Made by a program: the position numbers and the translations under genes
Origin: CAZNQW01 sp964575225
GTDB lineage: Bacteria; Chloroflexota; Anaerolineae; JAAYZQ01
Length of the DNA: 5,908 nt
Reading direction: 5' to 3'
NCBI GenBank assembly: GCA_964575225.1
Contig: CAZNQW010000240.1
Coordinates: 1 to 5,908 of the forward strand
The notes under the pieces: generated by a model
The model's database searches: none
Seen by the model: only the letters and a program-made list of their open reading frames with translations
Told to the model about the DNA's origin: nothing
Shown here: piece by piece, positions 5,908 to 5,908 of the stretch
Numbering within the stretch: position 1 is the stretch's first letter
How the letters are laid out: every line of letters starts with the position of its first letter

Positions 5908-5908
5908 G

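Overview
The window is a GC-rich bacterial chromosomal segment of about 5.9 kb that looks like ordinary free-living genome rather than phage or plasmid. The style of the proteins (a divergent RsmI-like methylase, a class I phosphomannose isomerase with typical cupin motifs, an ABC-F protein with an unusual Walker B variant, and a small very basic protein next to a tRNA) fits Chloroflexota, perhaps Anaerolineae. This is a judgement from sequence flavour, not a database result. I see no insertion sequence, CRISPR array, integrase or attachment site.

Left half, plus strand (43-2445): a strong sigma70-type promoter with an extended -10 starts transcription about 3 nt before a tRNA-Arg(CCT). No terminator follows the tRNA, so it is probably co-transcribed with a 54-residue arginine-rich protein, an RsmI-family methylase with eroded active-site motifs, and class I mannose-6-phosphate isomerase (manA). 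The stretch before the RsmI-like gene can form two mutually exclusive hairpins, and its good ribosome binding site is out of frame with the methylase.

Right half (2446-5907): a minus-strand ABC-F ribosome-protection-type ATPase converges on manA, and a plus-strand 12-helix MFS transporter diverges from it. The 437-nt region between these two genes (4160-4596) is the most interesting part. It has two back-to-back near-consensus promoters. The ABC-F transcript has a leader of about 243 nt that contains a 30-codon ORF with its own Shine-Dalgarno sequence, then an intrinsic terminator (12-bp stem, then TTTTTTTCTTT), then the ABC-F start. Three segments (4328-4322, 4296-4287, 4257-4249) can pair alternately, giving a 1:2 / 2:3 / 3:4 layout as in ribosome-mediated transcription attenuation. 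The three wobble pairs of the terminator stem are stable only in the minus-strand RNA. The MFS transcript also appears to begin at or next to the ATG of a 17-codon mini-ORF that stops 9 nt before the transporter start.

Working model (inference): the divergent pair is an intrinsic antibiotic-response module. A ribosome stalled in the leader ORF would let the ABC-F gene be transcribed, and the MFS pump beside it may be controlled by coupling to its own mini-ORF. The left-hand genes are housekeeping: decoding, ribosome or RNA modification, and sugar-phosphate metabolism.
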